From positions 4,774,001 to 4,838,000 of the forward strand of contig OZ244212.1 in assembly GCA_965216695.1 (NCBI GenBank): a DNA stretch of 64,000 nucleotides, written 5' to 3'. The position numbers were made by a program, and so were the translations under genes. The notes under the pieces were generated by a model. The model saw only the letters and a list, made by a program, of their open reading frames with translations. It was not told the DNA's origin and made no database searches. This document shows positions 15,442 to 23,284 of the stretch, piece by piece. The DNA is from G965216695 sp965216695 (GTDB lineage: Bacteria > Pseudomonadota > Gammaproteobacteria > Pseudomonadales > Azotimanducaceae). The stretch's first letter is position 1. The number at the start of each line of letters is the position of its first letter.

Positions 15442-16845
15442 TCAGCCGGCGGATTCGTCGGCGATCGCTTGAGCGCGTGCCCGCGAGTCGGGCGCGGCGG
15501 CCCGGGCCGCAATTGCATCATTGCGCGCGGCCAGTTCCATGTCGAACGGCAGCGGCTCCTGGCCGTCTGGAGCATCGACCCGGTAGGGGTTGTCGTTCAA
15601 AAGCCCCCGGAACAGCACACCGTCGCGCATAACCGCGCGAATCCGTTGGTGGTCCTGCAGTACCGTGATGTCCTCGGTCGGGTCGCCGTCGACGACAACG
15701 AGGTCGGCCCATTTACCCGCTTCGAGCGTACCCAGCATACCGCCTGGATCCACTGCCGGACCGCTGTCGCGGGTTGCGCAAAGCAGGGCTTCGGCGGGTG
15801 ACAGATTGAACAGTTCCACGAAGTACTGGAGGTCCTTCGCGTAGGTTCCGTGCGGCGTGATGTCCAGGCCGTAGTCGCCGCCGATGGTGACGCGTACGCC
15901 GGCGTCGCGCAGCCGTTTCACGGCATTCTGTGTCGCCGTGACCTCGTCTTCGTAGCCGCGTTCTCGCACGTAGTCGCGGGTGAATCCCATCTTCGAATAG
16001 TTGTTGAGAAACTGAATCTCCCAGGCGATTGCCGGACCGACAATCAGGCGGTCGCGATTCTTCCGGAGTAGATCCACCGCCTCGTCATCGAGATAGTTGG
16101 CGTGTCCGATGAAGTCGACGCCGAAGCGCACGGCCTGCTTTACCGCTGCTGCCGAGCGCGAGTGACAGGCAACGCGCATGTTACGTCTGTGCGCTTCTTC
16201 CACGGCGGCCGCCACTTCTTCGTCGGTGTAGGTCAACTCGCCCGGTGGCGCATGGTCCGACAGACCTTCTCCGTCCAGAAATAGTTTCACGACGTTTACG
16301 TGATTCTTGCGCAGCGTCCGCACCGCTTTCCGGACCGACCATGGACCATCGGACAGCATCCCGAGCCCTTCCATCTGCGGCTTGGCGTAATCCGGATGCA
16401 GGTCTGCGTTGCTGGAGGTTGCCCCAATGTCGCGGCCGGACGCGAGAAGGCGCGGCCCGGGAATGAGTCCCCGGTTGATGGCATCGCGCAGCGACACGTC
16501 GATTCGGTGCACCGAGCCGAAACTGATCGCGGACGTAAAGCCGGAGCCAAGCATCAGCCGCGCGTTGTCGATGGAATGGATCATCGCCTGTTCCACCGGC
16601 GTTTTGTCGAGCGCTCCAGGTCCGTTGTTCGTGTACGAAATGTGGGCATGCGATTCCGTCATACCCGGCATTACGAAAGCACCATTCAGGTCGATCGGGC
16701 GGCAGTTGTCCACGTCCGGCAGATCCTGCATCGGTCCGGCGAAACGAACCTCATTGCCATAAACCCAGACCGCTGCTGGGTCCAGCACTTCTTCATCGAG
16801 GGCGCGAAACAGGCGGACGTTGGTGAATAGCCATTGCGTGGTCAT
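15442..16845 (-). CDS. metal-dependent amidohydrolase family protein
   Basis: The 467-residue protein has an N-terminal composite beta segment and then GMTESHAHIS with the metal pair His66 and His68. It continues with the barrel His in ACHSRS and IGHANYL, and the catalytic Asp in TIGGDYG. It belongs to the imidazolonepropionase/prolidase-like amidohydrolases that cleave C-N bonds or lactams. The ATG at 16845 is preceded by GGAGG, which decides it over the Met ten codons upstream. It lies 22 bp downstream of the small monooxygenase gene and is probably cotranscribed with it. Confidence 0.88.
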   Translation of the reverse strand: MTTQWLFTNVRLFRALDEEVLDPAAVWVYGNEVRFAGPMQDLPDVDNCRPIDLNGAFVMPGMTESHAHISYTNNGPGALDKTPVEQAMIHSIDNARLMLGSGFTSAISFGSVHRIDVSLRDAINRGLIPGPRLLASGRDIGATSSNADLHPDYAKPQMEGLGMLSDGPWSVRKAVRTLRKNHVNVVKLFLDGEGLSDHAPPGELTYTDEEVAAAVEEAHRRNMRVACHSRSAAAVKQAVRFGVDFIGHANYLDDEAVDLLRKNRDRLIVGPAIAWEIQFLNNYSKMGFTRDYVRERGYEDEVTATQNAVKRLRDAGVRVTIGGDYGLDITPHGTYAKDLQYFVELFNLSPAEALLCATRDSGPAVDPGGMLGTLEAGKWADLVVVDGDPTEDITVLQDHQRIRAVMRDGVLFRGLLNDNPYRVDAPDGQEPLPFDMELAARNDAIAARAAAPDSRARAQAIADESAG

Positions 16846-16867
16846 AGCGCCTCCTGACAGGTCTACG

Positions 16868-17215
16868 TCAATCAATAAAGAACCGCTCGCGCGGCATTCC
16901 GCTCGCGTCGTACACCGGTTCGTGTTTGTCGATCAGGTACATCTGATTCTCGGTGTCGACAATGCCGACAGCCTGCAACGCGTCCTTCATCGCTTCGTAG
17001 TTGGGATGCTTGAAATGCGCGGCCAGCGTTGGCTCGTCGTCCCACAATTCGTACACCTGAATTCGATTCGGCACTGCCGGATCGGCGGCAAAACAGTACG
17101 CGCGGCAACCGGCTTCATCTTCGCGTGTGGCCGCCTGAATCGGCGTGGTATCACGTACTGCACGGTCCCGGTCGGCTTCCGACGCGAAATCCAGTGTTGC
17201 CGAAATGATGATCAC
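16868..17215 (-). CDS. antibiotic-biosynthesis-monooxygenase (ABM) domain protein
   Basis: The 115-residue protein has the dimeric alpha-beta barrel pattern of ABM proteins: IIISATLDF as first strand, EAGCRAYCFAADP as second, and IQVYELWDDEPTLAAHFK as helix-strand region. Members are cofactor-free monooxygenases or haem-degrading enzymes, and many have no known reaction. A GTG start at 17215 is chosen because AGGGGGAA precedes it and the protein then begins at the conserved first strand. The longer frame upstream runs into the SnoaL gene. Confidence 0.8.
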   Translation of the reverse strand: MIIISATLDFASEADRDRAVRDTTPIQAATREDEAGCRAYCFAADPAVPNRIQVYELWDDEPTLAAHFKHPNYEAMKDALQAVGIVDTENQMYLIDKHEPVYDASGMPRERFFID

Positions 17216-17268
17216 GATGGTTCCCCCTGCTAGGTACTGTCTAGGTAGTATGCGTTTACGCGTTGGTT

Positions 17269-17685
17269 TTATAGGACCTTGGTTGTACGTGAGACGAGGC
17301 GGTGGCGAACGATCTTCCATTCCCCGTTTTGACGCTGCATGTCGGTTTCGTACGTCGCCCACAGCGTCAACGTCTGGTCTTCGCTGTCCTTCAGACAATG
17401 CATCGCCTGAACGTCGGTCCGGCAGTGGGCGTCGTCGCCGTTCACGGTGGCGAGTTGCGGCCCGAGCATGTGCTGGGTCGGCCCGTATTTTTCCAATGCT
17501 TCGCGAACGAAGGCCACCCAGTCGTCGACGCCGTTATACGTAGCGGTGCTGAAGCCGAGCACTTCCACATCGTCGGCAAAACAGGATCGGTATAAGTCGA
17601 AGTCCCGTTCGTCGACGCCGGCCGCATAGCGCAGCATGACGTCCTGCAGCGCGATCCTGTCCGCTACCTCGCCCGCACTTCCCAT
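17269..17685 (-). CDS. SnoaL-like (NTF2 fold) protein
   Basis: The 138-residue protein shows the typical order IALQDVMLRYAAGVDERD, LYRSCFADDVEVLGF and WKIVRHRLVSRT. This is the cone-shaped NTF2 fold shared by SnoaL cyclases, ring-hydroxylating dioxygenase beta subunits and many small hydratases. The ATG at 17685 follows a GGGAG site; the longer frame to 17757 lacks one. It heads a minus-strand run with the ABM and amidohydrolase genes. It could act as a non-covalent beta-like partner or an isomerase for a local oxygenase, but this is not shown. Confidence 0.82.
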   Translation of the reverse strand: MGSAGEVADRIALQDVMLRYAAGVDERDFDLYRSCFADDVEVLGFSTATYNGVDDWVAFVREALEKYGPTQHMLGPQLATVNGDDAHCRTDVQAMHCLKDSEDQTLTLWATYETDMQRQNGEWKIVRHRLVSRTTKVL

Positions 17686-17832
17686 AGTCTGTCTCCCGTT
17701 TGGCGCATAGTTGGTGATCAGTAAACCACCGGGTCGCCGGAAATGAAACCCTGGCACGGTGTGTCGGTCGTCCTGTGGAGCGCTGTGCCGTGCGTTCCGT
17801 CAACGAATGTTCTATCGTTCCAGTGACGGACG

Positions 17833-18348
17833 GTGCAGGCCAATCGGGATGCGGGTGTGACCATTGAATCGGAGACGGGTGATGCAGCGGTGAAGCCATC
17901 GGCGATTGCCGATCTGCTGCGTGCGCGCCCTGAATTGGCGGCCCTGTACGATCAATTCGCAGACGCGTTCGGCCGCCGGCCGGCCCACCTGCAGCGACTG
18001 CTTGCGCTTGCGCGGGTAAGAATCGGTCAGATTCACGGGTGTGAGCGCGGCTTTGATGAGGCGTCTGAGAGCGTTGACGCTGAAGACGTGGAACGCTTGG
18101 CAGCGTGCGACTGGGCTGGCTTCGATCACGCCGAGCGGGCCCTGCTGGCGCTCGTGGAACGGCTGCCATTCGATCACCATGGCATAACCGACGCGGACGT
18201 CGAAACCTGTGTCGGACTCGTCGGCGAAGCAGACTTCGTCCGTCTGTTGACCGCGGTGTCGTTCTTCGATGTAGAAGCACGCCTGCACCTCGTGATGAAT
18301 CGCGTCCAGAATCCGCCCGTTGACGGCATAACCCGGGAGAACGTCTGA
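17833..18348 (+). CDS. AhpD-like / carboxymuconolactone decarboxylase family protein lacking the CxxC pair
   Basis: The 171-residue all-helical protein has the family pattern RVRIGQIHGCERGFDEA, where relatives have a Cys-x2-Cys pair before a conserved His or Arg. Only the first Cys is kept here and the second position is Gly, so disulfide redox activity is probably lost. DHAERALLALVERL and FVRLLTAVSFFDVEARLHL are also typical. Its TGA overlaps the ATG of the next gene as ATGA, giving tight coupling to a second AhpD-like protein. The GTG start is uncertain; GTG at 17860 is an alternative. Confidence 0.75.
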   Translation: MQANRDAGVTIESETGDAAVKPSAIADLLRARPELAALYDQFADAFGRRPAHLQRLLALARVRIGQIHGCERGFDEASESVDAEDVERLAACDWAGFDHAERALLALVERLPFDHHGITDADVETCVGLVGEADFVRLLTAVSFFDVEARLHLVMNRVQNPPVDGITRENV

Positions 18349-18872
18349 TGTCCACGCACCCGCGCCTGTCGGCGCTGCCACCTGGCGCGGCCCCCGACTT
18401 CGGCTCGGTGATGGCCCACGCGCCGGAGGTTCTGACGTCTTTTTTTGCGCTGTACGCGTCGTTCTGGCAGAGCGGTGGCCTGGACGCGCGAATCAAAGAG
18501 ATCACGCGGTTGCGCAATGCCCGCGTGACCGACTGCGGCTACTGACGCAACGTACGATTCGACTCCGCCCGTGAGGCGGGGCTGGACGAAGCGCAGGCCG
18601 CACTGGTGAGCGACGAGGGCTTCGCGCACCTCGGCGCGCGCGAGGCGGCCGCGCTGGCGCTCACGGATGCGCTGATCGGCGATCCGAACCAGCTCGACGC
18701 GGCCGCTGTTACGGCAATTCGCGAGCACTTCGATCGGGGTCAGGTGGTCGAGATGGCGCTGGGTGTAGGTCTGTTTCTTGGCATGTCGAAGGTGTTGATA
18801 AATCTTGGGCTGGAGCCGGAGAGCATGCCGGTGACGGTCCTTCCCACCCCCGGATCACAAACCGGTTCCTGA
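18348..18872 (+). CDS. AhpD-like protein, probable selenoprotein with C-x-x-TGA (Sec) motif
   Basis: One reading frame of 174 residues is interrupted once, by TGA at 18543-18545 (codon 66). Before it the protein reads ARIKEITRLRNARVTDCGY, and after it RNVRFDSAREAGLDEAQ, which continues for 106 more codons to 18872. In AhpD-like carboxymuconolactone decarboxylase proteins this site is the second Cys of CxxC, the peroxidatic or resolving thiol. Here it would give Cys63-x-x-Sec66. A 7-bp hairpin follows at the spacing expected for a bacterial SECIS. Translation is coupled to the upstream AhpD-like gene. Alternatives are a pseudogene or a sequencing error. Confidence 0.72.
18563..18581 (+). promoter_or_regulatory. 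candidate bacterial SECIS hairpin of the AhpD-like gene
   Basis: CTCCGCC (18563-18569) pairs with GGCGGGG (18575-18581), including one G-U pair, around the loop CGTGA. The loop starts 24 nt after the TGA and has G at its second position. These features match the bSECIS rules as I recall them: a short loop with an early G, a stem of four or more pairs, and about 16-37 nt between UGA and loop. Confidence 0.6.
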
Positions 18873-18875
18873 TCT

Positions 18876-19655
18876 GTGACCAGGGAGCCGGAGTTTTCGG
18901 GCCGGGCCGCGTTGGTGACGGGCGCAACGTCCGGCATCGGGTTGGCGGCTGCGCGGGCGTTCGCGGAAGCCGGTGTGGCTGTGCTACTGGTAGGCCGGCG
19001 GGAGGCGCGCGGGCGCGCAATCGCGCGCGAGATAATCGAGCGCGGGGGCGTCGCCCACTACCTGGCGGCCGATGTCCGCGAAGCGGCCACGGCCGAGCGC
19101 GTGGTCAGTGAAACACGCGAGCGTTTCGGGAGGCTGGACTTCGCCTTCAACAATGCCGGCATCTTTGACCGGGCCCAGGCGTTCGATACGTATTCGGATG
19201 CGGCATGGCAGGAGATTCTGGATGCCAATCTGACGAGTGTGTTCCGCTGCATGCGCGCCGAACTCGCCTGTTTCCGCGAACTGGGCGCGCCGGGTGTGAT
19301 CGTGAACAACGCATCGACCGTAGCGTTTCGCGCGAGTGATCGCGCAAGCCCCGGTTACGTCGCAGCAAAACACGCGGTGCTCGGGCTCACGCGGCAGGCG
19401 GCGCTCGAGTACGCGCGCTACGATATCCGCGTGAACGCGGTGTGCCCGGGACCGACGCTGACGGAGGTGGCGGAACCGCTCGCGCGGCAGGGCAGTGACG
19501 CGGTCCGGGCGGCGCTGGCACCGCTGAATCCGAAGGCTGCATTCGTGACCCCGGAGGACGTAGCCGCGGCGGTGTTATTCTTGTGCAGTGACCGTGCCGC
19601 GATGATCAACGGGCACGGCTTGCCGCTGGATGGCGGGCAACTGGCAGCGCTGTAA
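18876..19655 (+). CDS. SDR family oxidoreductase
   Basis: The 259-residue SDR begins with a GTG start and has GATSGIGLAAARAFAEAG as cofactor site. AFNNAGIF, NNASTVAF (Ser) and GYVAAKHAV (Tyr-x3-Lys) follow. The arginines GRREARGRA after the second strand point to NADP(H). It starts 3 bp after the AhpD-like selenoprotein candidate ends, so the three genes at 17833-19655 look like one operon. The substrate is unknown. Confidence 0.88.
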   Translation: MTREPEFSGRAALVTGATSGIGLAAARAFAEAGVAVLLVGRREARGRAIAREIIERGGVAHYLAADVREAATAERVVSETRERFGRLDFAFNNAGIFDRAQAFDTYSDAAWQEILDANLTSVFRCMRAELACFRELGAPGVIVNNASTVAFRASDRASPGYVAAKHAVLGLTRQAALEYARYDIRVNAVCPGPTLTEVAEPLARQGSDAVRAALAPLNPKAAFVTPEDVAAAVLFLCSDRAAMINGHGLPLDGGQLAAL

Positions 19656-19672
19656 CCTTGAGCACTGACTCG

Positions 19673-19711
19673 TAGGGCTGAACAATAGGGCTGAAGAGTA
19701 GCGCTGAATAG
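19673..19711 (+). repeat. three degenerate 13-bp tandem repeats before a Rieske gene
   Basis: TAGGGCTGAACAA, TAGGGCTGAAGAG and TAGCGCTGAATAG follow one another directly, ending 23 bases before the oxygenase ATG. They sit in the leader region, just ahead of the ribosome binding site. Confidence 0.7.
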
Positions 19712-19734
19712 CAATAACGTTGGAGGAACGAACC

Positions 19735-21114
19735 ATGGCCGCCAACCCGAGGGCAATACCACTCACGGTCGTGGCGCCACGCCCCACCGTTGTGCACAAG
19801 GAGGCTCCCGTACCCCCGCAACCGATCTCTGCGGAGCGGTACGTGTGTTCATCCTGGCTGCAGCGAGAGTTCGATCAGGTATTTTCCCGCACGTGGCTCT
19901 TTGCGTGTTTGGAAAGCGATCTGGAAGAAGCCGGCGACTTCGTCGTGTTTCACATCGGCGATGAATCCATTCTGATTTCCCGAACGGAACACGGCGACGT
20001 CGCGGCGTTCTACAACGTGTGCCAGCATCGCGGCGCTCGTGTGATGACCGTCGATCGGGGATCCGTGCCGCAATTCGTGTGCCCCTACCACGGATGGATG
20101 TACCGGCCGGATGGTGCGCTGGTGCATGTGCCCGACGTCGAGCGCTTTGCCGGAGGAATCGACATGTCCGCGCGCGGTTTACGTCCGGTGCGCTGCGACA
20201 CCTGGATGGGGATGGTGTGGATCTGCCTGGACGACGACGCGCCATCGTTCGATGCGTTTCTCGGACCGCTGAAATCGATCCTGGATCCGTACGCGCTCGA
20301 CACGATGACCCTCACCGGCGATCAGACCGTGCACCTCGACTGCAACTGGAAAGCAGTGTTCGACAATTTCGGCGAACTCTATCACGTGGATCACATCCAT
20401 CCGCAGCATGAAACCATGTTCAACTGCCCAGCCGCAGAGATACACTTGTTCGACCATGGCCATACGGGCGTGATCATCGATGGGCATACGATCAACCCGA
20501 GGTTGCCGATACCGGACGAACCAAATCCGTACCTGCATGGTCAGCTCGAGAAGTTCGGCGGCGATCCCGAGGCCTATCAGGGGCGCGTAGTCGAAATCCG
20601 TGACGCGATCCAGCGCTTACGCCGGGCGCACGGCGCGCGTCGGGGCTGGGACTATTCCGGCTTCAGCGACGAACGATTGAGTGACATTGAGCAGTACAAC
20701 TTCTTTCCCAATACCATGATCACGGTTCAGCCCGACGACGCGTTGATTATGCGAGCGCGGCCGCATCCGACAGACCCGAATCGGTGCATGTGGGACAAGC
20801 TTACGTTTCACCGCTATCCCGACCCGGCGGTTGCCGACGCTGCGGGCGTGTCGTTCGAACCGATGGATCCTATGGGTCCGCCACCGGCAGAACGACCGGA
20901 GCACGACGAGTTTGATCAGGATGACATCATAGAAGGCCGCAAGACCATGACGCCCACGATCGATCAGGACGTCCACCTTATCCGCGACGTTCAGGCGGGA
21001 ATGCGTTCCAAAGGATTTTCGACGCAGACGCTGTGCGACGACGAGGTACGAATTCAGCACTACCACGACTGGCTGGACTACGTGATGGGTGAAAGGGGAG
21101 ACGGGCACGCGTAA
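19735..21114 (+). CDS. Rieske ring-hydroxylating oxygenase, alpha subunit
   Basis: The 459-residue protein has Rieske ligands Cys96, His98, Cys116 and His119, then the mononuclear iron motif in FGELYHVDHIHPQHE. The ATG at 19735 has GGAGG eight bases upstream; an in-frame TTG at 19720 lies before that site and is not used. It is convergent with the next Rieske gene. The catalytic domain has a long acidic stretch near residue 390 (PAERPEHDEFDQDD) before the final helix. Electrons must come from an unlinked reductase. Confidence 0.9.
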   Translation: MAANPRAIPLTVVAPRPTVVHKEAPVPPQPISAERYVCSSWLQREFDQVFSRTWLFACLESDLEEAGDFVVFHIGDESILISRTEHGDVAAFYNVCQHRGARVMTVDRGSVPQFVCPYHGWMYRPDGALVHVPDVERFAGGIDMSARGLRPVRCDTWMGMVWICLDDDAPSFDAFLGPLKSILDPYALDTMTLTGDQTVHLDCNWKAVFDNFGELYHVDHIHPQHETMFNCPAAEIHLFDHGHTGVIIDGHTINPRLPIPDEPNPYLHGQLEKFGGDPEAYQGRVVEIRDAIQRLRRAHGARRGWDYSGFSDERLSDIEQYNFFPNTMITVQPDDALIMRARPHPTDPNRCMWDKLTFHRYPDPAVADAAGVSFEPMDPMGPPPAERPEHDEFDQDDIIEGRKTMTPTIDQDVHLIRDVQAGMRSKGFSTQTLCDDEVRIQHYHDWLDYVMGERGDGHA

Positions 21115-21140
21115 CGCCCGATCTCCCAACGTCAGTCGGG

Positions 21141-22343
21141 TCAGCCGGCGCTCGCAATGCCGCGTTCGTTTGTGGACGCGAACAGTTCGTTCAGTTTGTC
21201 GTCGGGTGTATTGAGAATGCGATCCACCCAGGCGTGGAAGCGCTGTCCCCCTTGTTCGTTGCGCCCGAACATCACGTATTCCCGACCACCGGACTCAAGC
21301 GCCTTCTGCTGGCGCAGCCCGGTCGCGTAATCCTCTTCCTGCACAACGAATTCCAATAACGAAAACTGCTCGTGCGCTTCTCTGGCCTGCGCGTCGTCGG
21401 GCTCGGACTCCATCAGATAGTACTGCGTGGTAAACGATTCGCCTGCGTGTTCGCCGGGAAACAACTGCGACAGCATGATGGCGCGTCCGCCACCGTAGAA
21501 AGACGCGATGGAGATGTGGGGGAAAATCGTCCAGACCCCGTTCATCAGAACCGGCATAGGCCACTCGTCTTCGCTCAGTCCTTTGAGTCCGTCGTAACGC
21601 GACGGTGAAATCACGCGCTGATGTGGACCCCAGGGATAGTAGTTCGCTTGGTTCGAGGCCTCGCCGCCGATCGTATTCTTGTGCAGCACCGGCAGATGGT
21701 AGAGATCGAGGTACCCGTCATAAGCGATTTTCCAGTTGGGTCCGGCAATCGTCCGCTTTTCGAACAGATGCCAGGACTCCAGACCAAACAGGCCCAGCAT
21801 GCTGTCGTACTCACACAAAAACGCTTCAATATCCAGCGTCGACCCGGGGTCCAGGATGCACCAGATCAACCCGGCGCGTTCGGCGGTGCGCAGTGGCGTC
21901 AAACCGTGACAGTCGGTGTCGATATCCCCGAACTCCTCCCGCGCTGCGACACCCACCAGCGCACCTTCCTGGTTGAAGGTCCAACCGTGGTAGGGGCACA
22001 CAAAACGGCTACGGTTGCCGGTACCGTCGAGCGCAACTGCGGTGCCGCGATGGCTGCAACTGTTGATGAATGCGCGCATCACGCCGTCCTTGCCACGCAC
22101 CGCCAGCACAGGCACCCCGGCCACGTCGGTTGCTTTGTAGTCACCAGGATTACGCAACTCCGCGGTGGGCGCGATTACCAACGGCAGCCGGCGAAACACG
22201 GTTTTCAGCTCCTGCTGGAAGCGCGAAGGGTTGGTGTAGTTAGCCGCGGGAATCCGGGCGATGTCTTCGGCGAGTTCCATCGTGCCCGCCTCTGCGTGGG
22301 ATAGGTTGTGCTTGGCAATTCGGATCAGTGTTTCTTTGCTCAT
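21141..22343 (-). CDS. Rieske ring-hydroxylating oxygenase, alpha subunit
   Basis: The 400-residue protein has Rieske ligands Cys96, His98, Cys116 and His119 and iron ligands in LDLYHLPVLHKN. The start at 22343 lies within the first copy of a 14-bp tandem duplication that contains an ATG in each copy. The upstream ATG at 22357 reads out of frame into a stop. This makes 22343 the likely start and the longer frame to 22418 unlikely. It is divergent from the VOC gene at 22529. Confidence 0.9.
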   Translation of the reverse strand: MSKETLIRIAKHNLSHAEAGTMELAEDIARIPAANYTNPSRFQQELKTVFRRLPLVIAPTAELRNPGDYKATDVAGVPVLAVRGKDGVMRAFINSCSHRGTAVALDGTGNRSRFVCPYHGWTFNQEGALVGVAAREEFGDIDTDCHGLTPLRTAERAGLIWCILDPGSTLDIEAFLCEYDSMLGLFGLESWHLFEKRTIAGPNWKIAYDGYLDLYHLPVLHKNTIGGEASNQANYYPWGPHQRVISPSRYDGLKGLSEDEWPMPVLMNGVWTIFPHISIASFYGGGRAIMLSQLFPGEHAGESFTTQYYLMESEPDDAQAREAHEQFSLLEFVVQEEDYATGLRQQKALESGGREYVMFGRNEQGGQRFHAWVDRILNTPDDKLNELFASTNERGIASAG

Positions 22344-22359
22344 GGTTCTTTGCTCATGA
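22332..22359 (-). repeat. 14-bp tandem duplication covering the start codon of a Rieske gene
   Basis: On the minus strand ATGAGCAAAGAAcc is followed at once by ATGAGCAAAGAAac, with 13 of 14 bases identical. The first ATG opens a four-codon reading frame ending in TGA that overlaps the true start, and so could act as a tiny upstream reading frame. Confidence 0.8.
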
Positions 22360-22528
22360 TCAACGACATCGACTATAGCGCGGGTCGCCGGCGCACGCAC
22401 CTGCGACGGAGCCTGCACAAACGTTTTGACTCGGCGGCGCGGGCGCGTATCGTGGGTGAGGGCATGGGCGGTGCCGTTCGAGATGGCTCGATCGATCCAT
22501 ACGCGACCGATGAACAGGGGGATGATTC

Positions 22529-23284
22529 ATGTGGTTGAGACTGCGTCAGATTGCATTGATTGCGTCGGAGCTCGCGCCGGTTGAGCGGGACCTGATCGAA
22601 ATTCTCGGAGTCAAAGTGTGTTATCGGGACCCCGGCGTTGCCCACTTCGGACTGGAAAACGCGCTCTTTCCGGTAGGCAATCAGTTCCTCGAAGTCGTTG
22701 CGCCGGTACAGGAGGACACGGCGGGTGGTAGGTACCTGGAACGCCGCTTCGGCGACGGGGGTTATATGGTGATCACGCAGTGTGACGATCACGCGCCACG
22801 GCGCGAACGTATTGGGGCGCTCGGCGTGCGCATTGCGCATCAGTTCGAGACGGACACGTTCCGCAACATGCAACTGCACCCTCGCGATACCGGTGGTTCG
22901 TTTTTCGAGATCGACGAGCAACTGGGCGAGCAGGCGCACGAACTGGATGGGCCTTGGGAGCCCGCGGGACCTGACTGGAAAGCGGGTCGGGACATGCGCA
23001 GAGTAACAGGTATCCGCGCTGCCGAACTCCAGTGCGACGACCCCCAAAAAGTAGCTGCTCGCTGGTCAGAGATTGCGGAAGTTCCACTGTCGCAGGGTGA
23101 ATTGCGATTGGACAACGCGCGAATTCGCTTCGTGCACTGCACGGACGGCCGGCCGGAGGGTCTAGCCGGACTGGACGTGCGCTGCATCGATCCCGGGGCG
23201 GTTCTCGAGGCGGCGGAACGTTCAGGCAAGCGTTCGGGCGACAAGGACGTGTACCTGTGCGGAATGCGGATATCGCTCGTATGA
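22529..23284 (+). CDS. VOC superfamily protein (two-module, glyoxalase-like)
   Basis: The 251-residue protein begins RLRQIALIASELAPVERDL, the first VOC strand and helix. It then has GNQFLEVVAPV, GGYMVITQC and a second, weaker module from about residue 165 (RRVTGIRAAELQCDDPQKVA). The usual first-strand His is replaced by Gln (RQIALIA), so the metal site may be altered. GGGGG precedes the ATG. The stop overlaps the ATG of the enoyl-CoA hydratase, so they are coupled. The reaction is unknown. Confidence 0.8.
   Translation: MWLRLRQIALIASELAPVERDLIEILGVKVCYRDPGVAHFGLENALFPVGNQFLEVVAPVQEDTAGGRYLERRFGDGGYMVITQCDDHAPRRERIGALGVRIAHQFETDTFRNMQLHPRDTGGSFFEIDEQLGEQAHELDGPWEPAGPDWKAGRDMRRVTGIRAAELQCDDPQKVAARWSEIAEVPLSQGELRLDNARIRFVHCTDGRPEGLAGLDVRCIDPGAVLEAAERSGKRSGDKDVYLCGMRISLV

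Noticed and set aside
16846..16875. Ten-codon N-terminal extension of the amidohydrolase
   Set aside because: GGAGG stands just before the ATG at 16845 and the extension overlaps the end of the ABM gene.
18348..18545. A stand-alone 65-residue gene ending at the TGA
   Set aside because: The same frame continues without another stop for 108 codons with clear AhpD-like sequence, so the TGA is better read as recoded or as a single-base error than as a true end.
21605..21976. Plus-strand frames opposite the Rieske gene at 21141-22343
   Set aside because: Shadow frames in GC-rich coding sequence; the minus strand has the Rieske and iron motifs.
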